Of a stretch of 64,000 bases of DNA, positions 28,408-37,333 are shown one piece after another. Under the pieces are notes generated by a model, which made no database searches, was not told the origin of the DNA, and saw nothing but the letters and a program-made list of their open reading frames with translations. Positions within the stretch are counted from its first letter, which is position 1; the number at the start of each line of letters is the position of its first letter. This stretch comes from Paraburkholderia graminis C4D1M (lineage in GTDB: Bacteria > Pseudomonadota > Gammaproteobacteria > Burkholderiales > Burkholderiaceae): the NCBI RefSeq assembly GCF_000172415.1, contig NZ_ABLD01000004.1:186001-250000 (forward strand), read 5' to 3'. Position numbers and translations under genes: made by a program.

Positions 28408-28527
28408 CACGTTGCTGGATGGATGCAACGGCTTACTGCCAAGGGCTCAATGGACAAATAGTAGCAACCTTACTACCGACTGGCAACTACCACCCGCTTC
28501 CCATCACCCGCAAGTCCCCGTCGCCCC

Positions 28528-29274
28528 CTACCACCTCCCCCGCACATCATCCACCAGCGGCACAACCGCAAGCGTCAGCAGCACGATCGCAAGCGGCAGC
28601 GTCGACACAAAGCCCATGTGCTTGAACCCGACGGCCCCCGCCAACCCGCCCGCAACAAACGAAAGCAGCAGCGACCCCACCAGAATCAGCTTCTCGCGAT
28701 CCGCCTGCACAGCAGGCTCCTGGCCCGCAGCCGGCGCCGCATTCCAGTAGATCATCTTGCCGAGTTCGATACCGATGTCCGTGACGAGACCGGTCACGTG
28801 CGTCGTGCGGATTTCCGCGCGCGAAATCTTCGTGATCATCGCGTTCTGCAAGCCCATGACGAAACACAGCATGCAGACGGTCGCCGGCACAAACAGCACG
28901 CGATGATGTTCGAGATTCGACCCGACGAACCCGAAACAAAGCAGCAGGACCGCTTCGATGGCGAGCGGCGTCGCATAGACACTGCGCAGGCGCCTCCGAC
29001 GCCCCCAGTTGATCAGCACCGCCGAGGTCGCCGCGCCCATCAGAAAAGCAAGCAGCGAACTGAGCCCCGCGACGAAGAGGCTCGCGTCGCCGAGCGCGGC
29101 ATTATCCGCGAGCGACGACACGATCCCGGACATGTGCGACGTATATTGGCCGACGGCGAGAAAACCCCCGGCATTGGCCGCGCCCGCGACGAATGCCAGC
29201 GATCGTCCCAGACGCCGATTCGTTGCATCGGTCCGTTCGGGCGCCGTAAAGCCGCGCAAATAGTTGATGGGCAT
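28528..29274 (-). CDS. DUF1275 (YoaK-type) membrane protein
   Basis: The 248-residue inner-membrane protein has about six helices. Family motifs are LAFVAGAANAGGFLAVGQYT, then SHMSGIVSSL, LCFVMGLQNAMITKIS and THVTGLVTDIGIELGK. DUF1275 proteins are uncharacterised transporter-like proteins. The start at 29274 agrees with the conserved N-terminus. The gene lies between the NYN gene and a GST gene on the same strand, without tight coupling. Confidence 0.85.
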   Translation of the reverse strand: MPINYLRGFTAPERTDATNRRLGRSLAFVAGAANAGGFLAVGQYTSHMSGIVSSLADNAALGDASLFVAGLSSLLAFLMGAATSAVLINWGRRRRLRSVYATPLAIEAVLLLCFGFVGSNLEHHRVLFVPATVCMLCFVMGLQNAMITKISRAEIRTTHVTGLVTDIGIELGKMIYWNAAPAAGQEPAVQADREKLILVGSLLLSFVAGGLAGAVGFKHMGFVSTLPLAIVLLTLAVVPLVDDVRGRW

Positions 29275-29388
29275 GCTGGAAACTCACTTCGGTCACGTAG
29301 ACGGAACGACCGGCGAGCGCCTCGCCGCGGAGAATCCTGGCATCGACCAAAAACCGCAGCCCGCAGCGCCACGTCGCCCCGCTCCCCG

Positions 29389-30093
29389 CTAACCCCGCTT
29401 CGGACTATCCAGCCCGCGAACCACCGCCGGCCGGGCGACGAACGCCGCCAGCGCGCGCTGAACGTTGGGAAAATCCTGAATCGCGACGAGCTCGCCGGCT
29501 TCATAGAAACCGATCAGATTGCGCACCCACGGAAACGTCGCAATATCCGCAATCGAGTACTGATCGCCGAGAATCCACTCACGTCCTTCCAGACGCTGCT
29601 CCAGCACGCCGAGCAGGCGCTTCGATTCGGCGACGTAGCGATCGCGCGGACGCTTGTCCTCGTACTCCTTGCCGGCGAATTTGTGGAAGAAGCCGAGCTG
29701 GCCGAACATCGGACCGATGCCGCCCATCTGGAACATGACCCACTGAATGGCCTCGTAACGGCCGGCGGCGTCCTGCGGAATCAACTGCCCGGTCTTGTCC
29801 GCGAGATAGATCAGGATCGCGCCGGATTCGAAGAGCGGCAGCGGCTTGCCGTCCGGCCCGTTCGGATCGATGATCGCCGGAATCTTGTTGTTCGGGTTGA
29901 GCGACATGAACTCGGGCGTCAACTGATCGTTGGTGTCGAAGCGCACCAGATGCGGCTCATACGGCAAGCCGGTTTCCTCGAGCATGATCGACACTTTCAC
30001 GCCGTTGGGCGTCGGCAACGAATAGAGCTGCAGGCGCTCGGGATGCGCGGCGGGCCATTTCTTCGTGATCGGGAATGCGGACAGATCTGTCAT
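29389..30093 (-). CDS. Glutathione S-transferase, YfcG/Ure2-like
   Basis: The 234-residue protein has a thioredoxin-like N-terminal domain (LQLYSLPTPNGVKVSIMLEE, then NPNNKIPAIIDP and FESGAILIYLADKTG). An all-helical GST C-terminal domain follows (YEAIQWVMFQMGGIGPMFGQ, later YSIADIATFPWV). The NGxK and PNNKIPA pattern is that of the nu-class/YfcG group, which uses glutathione disulfide reduction rather than classical conjugation. The ATG at 30093 is the family-like start. An in-frame upstream extension lacks homology features. It is a cytosolic stress enzyme and a single gene. Confidence 0.9.
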   Translation of the reverse strand: MTDLSAFPITKKWPAAHPERLQLYSLPTPNGVKVSIMLEETGLPYEPHLVRFDTNDQLTPEFMSLNPNNKIPAIIDPNGPDGKPLPLFESGAILIYLADKTGQLIPQDAAGRYEAIQWVMFQMGGIGPMFGQLGFFHKFAGKEYEDKRPRDRYVAESKRLLGVLEQRLEGREWILGDQYSIADIATFPWVRNLIGFYEAGELVAIQDFPNVQRALAAFVARPAVVRGLDSPKRG

Positions 30094-30317
30094 GTGATGG
30101 TGTAGCCCTGTGCGGGAATGGCGGATGAAAACGGTATCGGGACGATCGACAGAGCCAGTTCGGCGGCATGGCGGCACGGCCGGCGCTGATACGGCGCTCA
30201 GCACGCAATGCGTAATGCGCGGCCTCAATGCATCGTCCCGATCCGGCGACGGCCAAATATAAACCGAGTCGCCGCAACGTGTGCGGAAGCCGGCAGGCCC
30301 CCGACGTCAGCCGACGC

Positions 30318-30539
30318 TCACCACAAATCTTTCGTCGCGCTGCCCGCGCGCACGTTATAGCCCTCGCGCCACAGCGCGGCGCCCACCGTCACCAGCAGCG
30401 ACCTGTGCCCGGCGTCGAGCTGCTCCCACGTCGACGCGAGCCAGGCCGCGAAATTCGCGCAGGTTTCCTCGAGGTCGACGGGCGCTTTGCCCTCCAGATA
30501 CTGGCGTTCGAACATCGAAAGGACTTTTTCCGGTGTCAT
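30318..30539 (-). CDS. Small protein of unknown function
   Basis: This 73-residue acidic protein has a Trp-rich middle (FAAWLASTWEQLDAGHRSLL) and no signal peptide. The ATG at 30539 has a TGGAGG ribosome site 8 nt upstream, which decides it over an in-frame ATG at 30554. I do not recognise a family. It lies among small stress-type genes (GST, CsbD-like) on the same strand. Confidence 0.6.
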   Translation of the reverse strand: MTPEKVLSMFERQYLEGKAPVDLEETCANFAAWLASTWEQLDAGHRSLLVTVGAALWREGYNVRAGSATKDLW

Positions 30540-30650
30540 TGGCGCGGCCTCCATGTTGGATGCATTCAGTCTAAAGGCGACGCAGCCTGCGCGGCGCGCT
30601 CGGCGCGCCAAAGCCGGGTTACTCCCAGGCCGGACCTGCGCTGCAACGAG

Positions 30651-30672
30651 AAAAGGCGCCGAGGCGCCCTTT
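30651..30672 (-). terminator. Rho-independent terminator of the CsbD-like gene
   Basis: On the minus strand GGCGCC pairs with GGCGCC within AAAGGGCGCC..GGCGCCTTTTCTC, with flanking A/T pairing and a T-run, 23 nt after the CsbD-like stop codon. Confidence 0.72.
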
Positions 30673-30694
30673 CGTCAAACCGCATCACACACGA

Positions 30695-30895
30695 TTACGG
30701 GTTGTTGCGCTTGGCTTCGTCCCTGGCGTCCTTGGCGTCTTCCTTTGCGTCGCCGTAGCTCTGCTGAACCTTGCCCGCGCCCTGCTGGAGATCGCCCTTG
30801 AGTTCCTTGCCGGGGTTATCGGTTGCCTTGCCCACGGCTTCGTTGATCTTGCCCTTCACCTGTTCGCCTACCCCTTTTACCTGGTCCTTGTTCAT
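30695..30895 (-). CDS. CsbD-family stress protein
   Basis: The 66-residue hydrophilic protein has the CsbD pattern: MNKDQVKGVGEQVKGKINEA, then KELKGDLQQGAGKVQQSYGD, and a charged Asp/Lys tail. CsbD-like proteins are abundant, disordered stress-response proteins of unclear mechanism. The start at 30895 matches the family N-terminus. A terminator follows directly, so it is monocistronic. Confidence 0.9.
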   Translation of the reverse strand: MNKDQVKGVGEQVKGKINEAVGKATDNPGKELKGDLQQGAGKVQQSYGDAKEDAKDARDEAKRNNP

Positions 30896-31097
30896 CTTCG
30901 ACTCCGGTTGAAAGCAATGCCGACGCGATATTGCGCCAGTAACCGGGTCGAGCAACGGCCATGCCCGCCGTTCTTCGGACTGAAACGGCCACGCATAAGC
31001 GGGCGGAATGCCCGCGCGCCGCCAACCACAGGAATATTTTTCGCGGAAGTCCTAAAGTTTCCCTTCAGCCGGCCGTAATAGCGGCCATGGAGGAGCC

Positions 31098-31424
31098 ATG
31101 GACCGCACACCCATCAACCTGTCGGCATCGTCGAAAGCCGCGCTGATCGACGGCGACATCACGCACATCGCGCGTGTCATGCGACTGTCGCTGCAAGGCG
31201 ACCTCGCCGGACCGATCCTGGCGCCGGCCTACTGGCGCGAGCGCCTCTACAAGCTGCTCGACACGGGCAGCCTCACGCACCCGCAGCTCTGCGCAGTCGA
31301 CAGCCTCCTGCTCCAACTCGACCAGTTCGAGGCCGAGCCGCCCGTCCCGTGGGACGAACTCGCGCCCGCGACCGCGGCGCTCTTTCCGCCGACGCACGAA
31401 TCCGGCGCGGGGCACCCCGTCTAG
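31098..31424 (+). CDS. Small soluble protein of unknown function
   Basis: This 108-residue protein has no recognised domain. Its helical central part (ALIDGDITHIARVMRLSLQG) is followed by YWRERLYKLLD and a Pro-rich acidic end. The ATG is preceded by a strong GGAGGAG ribosome site. The type is common around Burkholderia housekeeping regions, but I cannot name it. Single gene. Confidence 0.62.
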   Translation: MDRTPINLSASSKAALIDGDITHIARVMRLSLQGDLAGPILAPAYWRERLYKLLDTGSLTHPQLCAVDSLLLQLDQFEAEPPVPWDELAPATAALFPPTHESGAGHPV

Positions 31425-31533
31425 CCGCCGCTTCATCGCGCTTGCCTCACGCGGCCCGGCCTAGCGCAGCCGGCCTGACCCGGCCCGCCGCGCGAACGAC
31501 GGCGATGCGCCGTCGCCGACGACCTTCTCGCCC

Positions 31534-31564
31534 TAAAAAAACGGCCGCGAACCATGCCGCGGCC
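31534..31564 (-). terminator. Orphan minus-strand terminator
   Basis: On the minus strand GGCCGCG and CGCGGCC form a 7-bp stem (31543-31549 with 31558-31564), immediately followed by a run of T residues. No minus-strand gene lies just upstream; the next feature, dcm at 31706, is on the plus strand. It implies an unannotated minus-strand transcript from about 31565-31700. Confidence 0.7.
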
Positions 31565-31705
31565 TGAACACGTCGCAACGCAGGGACTTCGCGTCACGCT
31601 GCTAGCGTACACATCCAACCGTGACAAGCGCATTTCGCCGCCGACGTTCCGGCGCGCCACATCGCGCCCCAAAATTCCTGGACAGGCGGTTATCGAACGG
31701 TCAAA

Positions 31706-33022
31706 ATGTCCGCCAAAATTCCCAGCGAAGAACACATGACACGCGACATGACCCTGGCGACGAGCCACGACCTGCTTACCCAAGCGTTGCAGGTCTATAG
31801 CCAGGCCGAAATCGCGGCACGCTGCGGAAAAAACGTTCGAACCATTCGCCGCTGGAAGACCGATCAGAGTTGCCCGCGCATTGCGCAAGCGGCGTTGCGT
31901 GAAATGCTGCGAACGAAATCACCCAGCGGGCTCGCGCAAGGCGCGCCGGCTTTTCGCTTCATCGATCTCTTTGCCGGCATCGGCGGGATTCGGCGCGGCT
32001 TTGAAGCACATGGCGGTCAGTGCGTCTTCACGAGCGAATGGAACGAGTTCTCGAAGAAGACGTATCAGCAGAATCATCGCGACGCCGACGACGCGCATCA
32101 GTTCGTCGGCGACATCGTTTCGTTCGCGGAAGATGAGATTCCGCCGCACGACGTGCTGCTCGCCGGCTTTCCATGCCAGCCGTTCAGCATCGCGGGCGTG
32201 AGCAAGAAGAATTCGCTCGGCCGCCCGCATGGTTTCGAATGCACGACGCAAGGCACGCTCTTCTATGACGTCGCACGCATCATCGATGCAAAACGTCCGG
32301 CCGCGTTCGTGCTCGAGAACGTCAAGAACCTCATGTCGCACGATAAGGGCAATACGTTTCGAACGATTCTCGAAGTATTGCGCGACGAGTTGAAATACGA
32401 CGTGCACTATAAGGTCATCGACGGGCAGCATTTCACGCCGCAGCATCGCGAGCGAATCGTGATTATCGGATTCCGTTCGGATACCGAATTTTCTTTCGAC
32501 GATCTGCGCTTGCCCGCAACCGGGCCGCGCCTCGCGTCGATCCTGCACAAGACCGACGGCAGCGAGCCGCTGCTGCCGCATGACGGCGAGCGTTTCTTCG
32601 ATCACGTTCAGCGCAAGGTTCAGCCGAAATACACGTTGACGCCGAATCTGTGGGCGTACTTGCAGGCTTACGCCGATAAACATCGCGCCGCTGGCAACGG
32701 CTTCGGCTTTGGGCTCGTGACACCCGCGAGCGTCACACGCACGTTGTCGGCCCGCTATCACAAGGACGGCTCCGAGATTCTTCTCGCGCAAGGCCAGGGC
32801 GAGCGGCCGCGCCGCTTGACGCCGCGCGAGTGCGCCCGTCTGATGGGTTTTCCCGACGACTTCGTGATTCCCGTGAGCGACACGCAGGCGTATCGTCAGT
32901 TCGGCAACAGCGTGGTGGTGCCGGTCATGCAGGAAGTGGCGCGCATCATGGCGCCGCATATCGGTGCGCTGCTCGGGCAAGACGTTCAAGCGAAGCGCGC
33001 AAAAGTAGCACTGCGCGCATAG
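31706..33022 (+). CDS. dcm: DNA (cytosine-5-)-methyltransferase, Dcm-like
   Basis: The 438-residue enzyme transfers a methyl group from S-adenosylmethionine to C5 of cytosine. Motifs run in order: I FIDLFAGIGGIRRGF (about residue 86), IV with catalytic Cys GFPCQPFS (about 153), VI ENVKNL, VIII QHRERIVIIGF, IX RLTPRECARLMGFPDDF and X FGNSVVVPV. The first 80 residues include an HTH-like segment (SQAEIAARCGKNVRTIRRWK), as in E. coli Dcm. A CCWGG-like target is therefore plausible but unproven. The start lacks a good ribosome site, and in-frame ATGs at 31736 and 31748 are alternatives. Vsr lies 10 kb downstream. Confidence 0.93.
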   Translation: MSAKIPSEEHMTRDMTLATSHDLLTQALQVYSQAEIAARCGKNVRTIRRWKTDQSCPRIAQAALREMLRTKSPSGLAQGAPAFRFIDLFAGIGGIRRGFEAHGGQCVFTSEWNEFSKKTYQQNHRDADDAHQFVGDIVSFAEDEIPPHDVLLAGFPCQPFSIAGVSKKNSLGRPHGFECTTQGTLFYDVARIIDAKRPAAFVLENVKNLMSHDKGNTFRTILEVLRDELKYDVHYKVIDGQHFTPQHRERIVIIGFRSDTEFSFDDLRLPATGPRLASILHKTDGSEPLLPHDGERFFDHVQRKVQPKYTLTPNLWAYLQAYADKHRAAGNGFGFGLVTPASVTRTLSARYHKDGSEILLAQGQGERPRRLTPRECARLMGFPDDFVIPVSDTQAYRQFGNSVVVPVMQEVARIMAPHIGALLGQDVQAKRAKVALRA

Positions 33023-33097
33023 TCGCTTGCACACACGCGGTCCTGTCGCGTAGTCGGCGTGGACAGAACCGCGTGGCCGCAAGACTCGTCCGTAAAC

Positions 33098-33793
33098 TCA
33101 GCTTGCCGGCTGCGTCGCGGCCTCGTGAATCAGCGCCGCGACCTCCGTGGGCCGCGAAGCGAGCGACGCGTGACTAGCCGCAAGCGTCACGATCTTTCTT
33201 GCGTTGAGCCGCGCGGACATCATCTTCTGGTTCTCCGGATGAATCATTCGGTCGTCGCTCGAGATCTGATACCACGATGGTTTCTGCGCCCATGCCGCCG
33301 AAGTGATTGGGTCTCCGAACGTTCCCGCTAACGGCGCCTTCTGCGTGACGGCCATGACAAGCGCCTCATCGGCGCTCAGGTCCTGACAGAAGCTTTGATG
33401 GAATTTCTCCGGCTTGATCCACAGGTAACCGTCGCTGTCCGGCTCGAGATTGGCGGCGGCCTCTGGCGGACGCTGCTGCGTGATGCCGCCGGGACTCTCC
33501 CCCGTATCCGGCGCGAACGCCGCGATATACACGAGCCCCGTCACATTCGGATGATTGCCCGCCTGCGTGATGACCGCGCCTCCATACGAATGACCGACCA
33601 GCAAGACCGGTCCGCCGATCTGGGCGATCATCTTGCTGGTTCGTTCGACGTCGTCAGCAAGGGAAGTCAGCGGCAATTCAACGGCGCGAATCGATTCGTG
33701 ACCTTGACGCGCAAGCTCGACGATGACTTTGCTCCAATGGGCGGCTCCTCCCCAAAAACCGTGGACCAGCAAGATCGCAGGCTGATTGCTCAT
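33098..33793 (-). CDS. Alpha/beta hydrolase
   Basis: The 231-residue cytosolic hydrolase opens with ILLVHGFWGGAAHWSKVI (oxyanion-hole HG). The nucleophile elbow is GHSYGG (Ser about residue 68), the acid likely lies in the ISSDDRMIHPE segment, and the late His is in LAASHASLASRP. The size and cap resemble the plant MES/SABP2-like esterase group found in bacteria as general carboxylesterases. It is convergent with dcm and upstream of the LysR gene on the same strand. Substrate unknown. Confidence 0.85.
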   Translation of the reverse strand: MSNQPAILLVHGFWGGAAHWSKVIVELARQGHESIRAVELPLTSLADDVERTSKMIAQIGGPVLLVGHSYGGAVITQAGNHPNVTGLVYIAAFAPDTGESPGGITQQRPPEAAANLEPDSDGYLWIKPEKFHQSFCQDLSADEALVMAVTQKAPLAGTFGDPITSAAWAQKPSWYQISSDDRMIHPENQKMMSARLNARKIVTLAASHASLASRPTEVAALIHEAATQPAS

Positions 33794-33941
33794 GACAGCA
33801 CTCCTGTTGTTCGATTCGTAATGGCTCTGCGCTCACCACGGCATTGATCGTCTCCGAAGTTTGCACGCGACGTGTCAACCGCTGTCGCAAAGACAGCGGT
33901 GAAAACATCATAGGTCCAATGAAACGGAACAACGAGAAAGT

Positions 33942-34868
33942 TTATCGGCGTGCGGAGACGTCGAGCGCGGACCCAGCGATCGTGTCCAGATGCGCCCGCA
34001 GAACATCGATGAAATGCCGGCTCAGCAACGATGGCGCAGTGTGCGCGGGCATCGCCATGCGCACCGGCACATCGATCGTCGGCTCGAAAGGTTTCACCAG
34101 TAACTGACCGGCATAGGTGCTCGCCACATACGGATTGACGATTGCCACGCCAATGCCCGCGCTCACGAGCGCACAGATGGTGATGGACGACGTGGTCTGG
34201 ATCGCAAAGTCGACCGGCATATCGTGCGCAGCCAGCACCGCCTTGATCGCGATGGTCAGGTCGTCCATCTCTCCAAGCGAGAGCAAGGGCTCGCCGCGCA
34301 GCGCCTCCACATGAACCGTGGACTGATCTTTCAACCGATGACCAGGCGGCAGCACGCATACGGCCGGCACCGTCTTGATGATCTCGGTCTCGAAGTCGAG
34401 TTCGTCGAGCTTGCCGGTAGTCAGTATCAGATCGAACAGATCCTGACGCAGCAGATCGGTCAATTGCGGCGTAGCGGCCGTCTGCAAGTTCAGATACGTT
34501 TGCGGAAAACGCGAGCGGAACTCGCGGATGACCTGCGGCAAAAGGCCGCTGCCGAGCGTCGGCGTGCAGCCGATATGCAGTGCGCCCGTACCCGAATTGC
34601 GCAGAATCGAGACCACGGACTCGATGTTCTCCAGACCGTTGAAATGCTTCTGCACCGTCTTGTACAGCAGTTGTCCTTCGCTTGTCGGTCTCAACCTGCC
34701 GTGGTGCATCTCGAACAGTTTCAGGCCCGAAGAGCTTTGCAGTTCAGCGAGGCGGCGACTGACGGACGGCTGAGTCGTATTGAGCGCCGCAGCGGCGCCG
34801 GTCGTCGTACCCATCTGCATGACGGCGCGGAACGCCTGAATCTGCTGGAAGTTCAATGGCCGCGTCAT
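33942..34868 (-). CDS. LysR-family transcriptional regulator
   Basis: The 308-residue protein has an N-terminal helix-turn-helix (FRAVMQMGTTTGAAAALNTT with QPSVSRRLAELQ) and a LysR substrate-binding domain from about residue 95 (LHIGCTPTLGSGLLPQVI). It is divergently arranged with the beta-propeller gene at 35034, separated by 165 nt containing a CTAT-N11-ATAG LysR-type box, so it probably controls that operon. The start at 34868 fits the family N-terminus, though its ribosome site is weak. The effector is unknown. Confidence 0.88.
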   Translation of the reverse strand: MTRPLNFQQIQAFRAVMQMGTTTGAAAALNTTQPSVSRRLAELQSSSGLKLFEMHHGRLRPTSEGQLLYKTVQKHFNGLENIESVVSILRNSGTGALHIGCTPTLGSGLLPQVIREFRSRFPQTYLNLQTAATPQLTDLLRQDLFDLILTTGKLDELDFETEIIKTVPAVCVLPPGHRLKDQSTVHVEALRGEPLLSLGEMDDLTIAIKAVLAAHDMPVDFAIQTTSSITICALVSAGIGVAIVNPYVASTYAGQLLVKPFEPTIDVPVRMAMPAHTAPSLLSRHFIDVLRAHLDTIAGSALDVSARR

Positions 34869-34900
34869 GTAGAGGAAATCCAATCGACTAGGACGGCTGA

Positions 34901-34919
34901 CTATACCAAACGCGAATAG
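34901..34919. promoter_or_regulatory. LysR-type operator (CTAT-N11-ATAG)
   Basis: CTAT at 34901-34904 and ATAG at 34916-34919 form an inverted repeat with an 11-nt spacer, the geometry of the LysR T-N11-A box. It lies between the divergent LysR gene and the beta-propeller/gltIJK operon. Confidence 0.55.
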
Positions 34920-35033
34920 CCGTACCGCAAAAATGAATTGTCCGGCGTCGCCGAGCGGCGATATTCTTCTGCCACTCTTCGCGCCGGCATGAACCGTCGG
35001 CGCTTTGCCTGCACTCTTTAGCCCTGGCCGCTC

Positions 35034-36356
35034 ATGATCGCCTCGCCGCTTTGCATTGCCGACCGCCCTGGCCACCGCGCACGAACCCTTCGGCGCACCT
35101 GTCCTATCCAGCGGCTACGCGGCGGCGAGCAGCATCATTTCTTCGGCTATTACAACAAGAGCGCGTGGGATCGCACGGGCCGCTATCTGCTCGGCAATGA
35201 GGTCGCAATGATGGATGCGCCGCTTACGCCGGACTTGCGGGCCAACGTCGGGTACTTCGACCTTAAGGATGGCGAAATTTTTCATGCGATCGACACAACC
35301 ACCGCCTGGAACTGGCAAATGGGCTGCCAGTTGCAGTGGCTCGACGGCGAGCCCGGCCGCAAATTAATTTACAACACACGTACCGACGATATGTCGGCGC
35401 GTTACCCAGGTTTCGGCGCGAATGTTTTCGACATCGACAGCGGGAAAAAGACGGCGCTTTCAATGCCCGTTTATGTATGCGCACCCGATAGCCGTTATGC
35501 GCTTTGCGTCGATTACCGGCGCCTCTATGTGACGCACGAAACGATAGGCTACGTGGAGCATGGCGGTCCATTCACGTTAGCACTCGCGCCCGCAGACGAC
35601 GGCATCCATCGCCTCGATCTCGCAACCGGCGAGACTGCATTGATTGTCAGCTATGACGACTTGCGCGAGTTCCACCCGGTTGCGTCGATGGAGCGCGCGA
35701 TCCACTGGGTAAGCCACATCGAGATCAATCCTGCGTCGTCGCGCATGCTGTTTTTGCACCGCTGGACAGAGCGCACCGCCGACGAAACGTGCTTCCTGCA
35801 CCGGCTGATTACGATGAACGCCGACGGCTCCGGCATGCGCCTGCTCGAATGCTCGGACCATCCGCTGCCGCAACTGGCGGATGATTTCGATCCGTCCGCA
35901 GTCGGCACGTTCGACTACGAGAAGTCCGAATACCAGATCTCGCACCCGTTGTGGCAAGACGATGCGCACATCGTCGCATGGAGCCCGCACGCCGGCAGCA
36001 TTCACTATCATCTGTATGAAGACGCCGACGACGGCCAGGTGGAAGCGATCGGCCGCGATCTGCTGACCGAGAACGGGCATATGAGCTTTTCGCCGGTCGA
36101 CACGCGCTGGCTGTTATCCGACACCTACCCCGACTCGCGGACCAACACACGCATTCTGTTTATCTACGACATGCGTGAAGGCGTGCGCTATGAGATCGGC
36201 GAATTCCATGCACCGCCGGAGCTTAAAAAAGAAAACCGCTGCGACTTGCACCCGCGCTGGAATCGCGACGGTCTCGCCGTCTGCATCGATTCCGTTCACG
36301 AGGGTGAACGCCAGATGTATGTGATCGACGTTTCGCAGATTACCGGCGCACGTTGA
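35034..36356 (+). CDS. Uncharacterised beta-propeller protein (TolB/oligogalacturonate-lyase-like)
   Basis: The 440-residue protein is built of repeated strands with TolB-like turns (ADGSGMRLLE, GEPGRKLIYN, DTRTNTRILFIYDMREG). Conserved aromatic and His motifs are HHFFGYYNKSAWD near residue 34, AWNWQMGCQLQWL, VSHIEINPASSRMLFLHRW, ISHPLWQDDAHIVAW and CDLHPRWNRDG. The His-containing blade pattern resembles the Mn-binding propeller of oligogalacturonate lyases, but the likeness is weak and no enzyme activity can be claimed. There is no signal peptide. It precedes gltI by 30 nt and is probably the first gene of that operon. Confidence 0.65.
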   Translation: MIASPLCIADRPGHRARTLRRTCPIQRLRGGEQHHFFGYYNKSAWDRTGRYLLGNEVAMMDAPLTPDLRANVGYFDLKDGEIFHAIDTTTAWNWQMGCQLQWLDGEPGRKLIYNTRTDDMSARYPGFGANVFDIDSGKKTALSMPVYVCAPDSRYALCVDYRRLYVTHETIGYVEHGGPFTLALAPADDGIHRLDLATGETALIVSYDDLREFHPVASMERAIHWVSHIEINPASSRMLFLHRWTERTADETCFLHRLITMNADGSGMRLLECSDHPLPQLADDFDPSAVGTFDYEKSEYQISHPLWQDDAHIVAWSPHAGSIHYHLYEDADDGQVEAIGRDLLTENGHMSFSPVDTRWLLSDTYPDSRTNTRILFIYDMREGVRYEIGEFHAPPELKKENRCDLHPRWNRDGLAVCIDSVHEGERQMYVIDVSQITGAR

Positions 36357-36386
36357 AGCAAAATAATGAAGACCGTGGAGACAACG

Positions 36387-37307
36387 ATGAAACGAGAGTA
36401 CTTCGCCCGCGCCATCGTCACCGTTGCAATTGCAACATCGAGCGCGCTTCAGCTTCATGGCGTGAAGGCGGCGGAACCCGCGCTCACGGGCACGCTTCTG
36501 AAAGTAAGCGAAGACAAAGTGATTACCATTGGCTACCGCGATGCGTCGGTTCCGTTCTCCTACTACGACGCGAATCAAAAGCCGATCGGCTACTCGATCG
36601 ACGTCGCGAATCTGGTTATCGAGCGCATCAGAAAAGATCTGAAACTTCCGGACCTGAAGGTCCGCACTATTCCGATCACTTCACAGAACCGCTTGTCGCT
36701 GCTTCAGAACGGCACGATCGACTTCGAATGCACGAGCACGACGAACAACGCCGAGCGCGCACGGCAAGTGTCCTTTTCAAACAGCTTCTTCATTATCGGC
36801 ACGCGTCTGCTCGTCAACACGAAGTCGGGCATCAAGGACTTCGACGATCTGAAAGACAAAACCGTCGTGGTCGGCGCGGGCACTACTTCGGAAAAGAGCC
36901 TGCGCAAGATGAATGTCGAGAAGTCGATGAACATGGACATCATCAGCGCGAAGGATCACGCCGAATCGTTTCTTATGCTGACCACGGGCCGCGCGAAAGC
37001 CATGATGATGGATGACGCGTTGCTCGCCGGCGAACGCGCCAAAACGCGCAATCCCAATGACTATGAAATTGTCGGCACGCCGCAGAGCTACGAGGCGTAC
37101 GGCTGCATGCTGCGCAAGAACGACGCGCCGATGAAAGCCATCATGGACGCCGCGATCGCCGACGCCCAGAAGTCCGGCCTGGCCGCGAAGATGTACACGC
37201 GCTGGTTCGAGCAGCCCATTCCGCCAAAGCAACTCAATCTCGGTGTACCGCTGTCGCCGCGAATGAAGACTCTGTTCGCCAACCCCGGCGACAAGCCGAC
37301 ATCGTGA
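36387..37307 (+). CDS. gltI: Glutamate/aspartate ABC transporter substrate-binding protein, GltI-like
   Basis: The 306-residue periplasmic binding protein has a signal peptide (about 27 residues). It closely follows E. coli GltI through DASVPFSYYDANQKPIGYS, then PITSQNRLSLLQNGTIDFEC, TTNNAERARQVSFS, MMDDALLAGERAK and EAYGCMLRK. It should capture L-glutamate/L-aspartate or similar acidic compounds. The ATG at 36387 is preferred over one at 36366 because GTGGAG precedes it. Order gltI-gltJ-gltK matches E. coli, but the ATPase gene gltL is reduced to a remnant. Confidence 0.9.
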   Translation: MKREYFARAIVTVAIATSSALQLHGVKAAEPALTGTLLKVSEDKVITIGYRDASVPFSYYDANQKPIGYSIDVANLVIERIRKDLKLPDLKVRTIPITSQNRLSLLQNGTIDFECTSTTNNAERARQVSFSNSFFIIGTRLLVNTKSGIKDFDDLKDKTVVVGAGTTSEKSLRKMNVEKSMNMDIISAKDHAESFLMLTTGRAKAMMMDDALLAGERAKTRNPNDYEIVGTPQSYEAYGCMLRKNDAPMKAIMDAAIADAQKSGLAAKMYTRWFEQPIPPKQLNLGVPLSPRMKTLFANPGDKPTS

Positions 37308-37333
37308 GCCGCGTCGCAGGCTAGAGGTATTCA

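Noticed and set aside
27204..28500. Second copy of the tRNA-Arg 3' end as an island boundary
   Set aside because: No repeat of the tRNA end was seen, and no integrase lies in the window.
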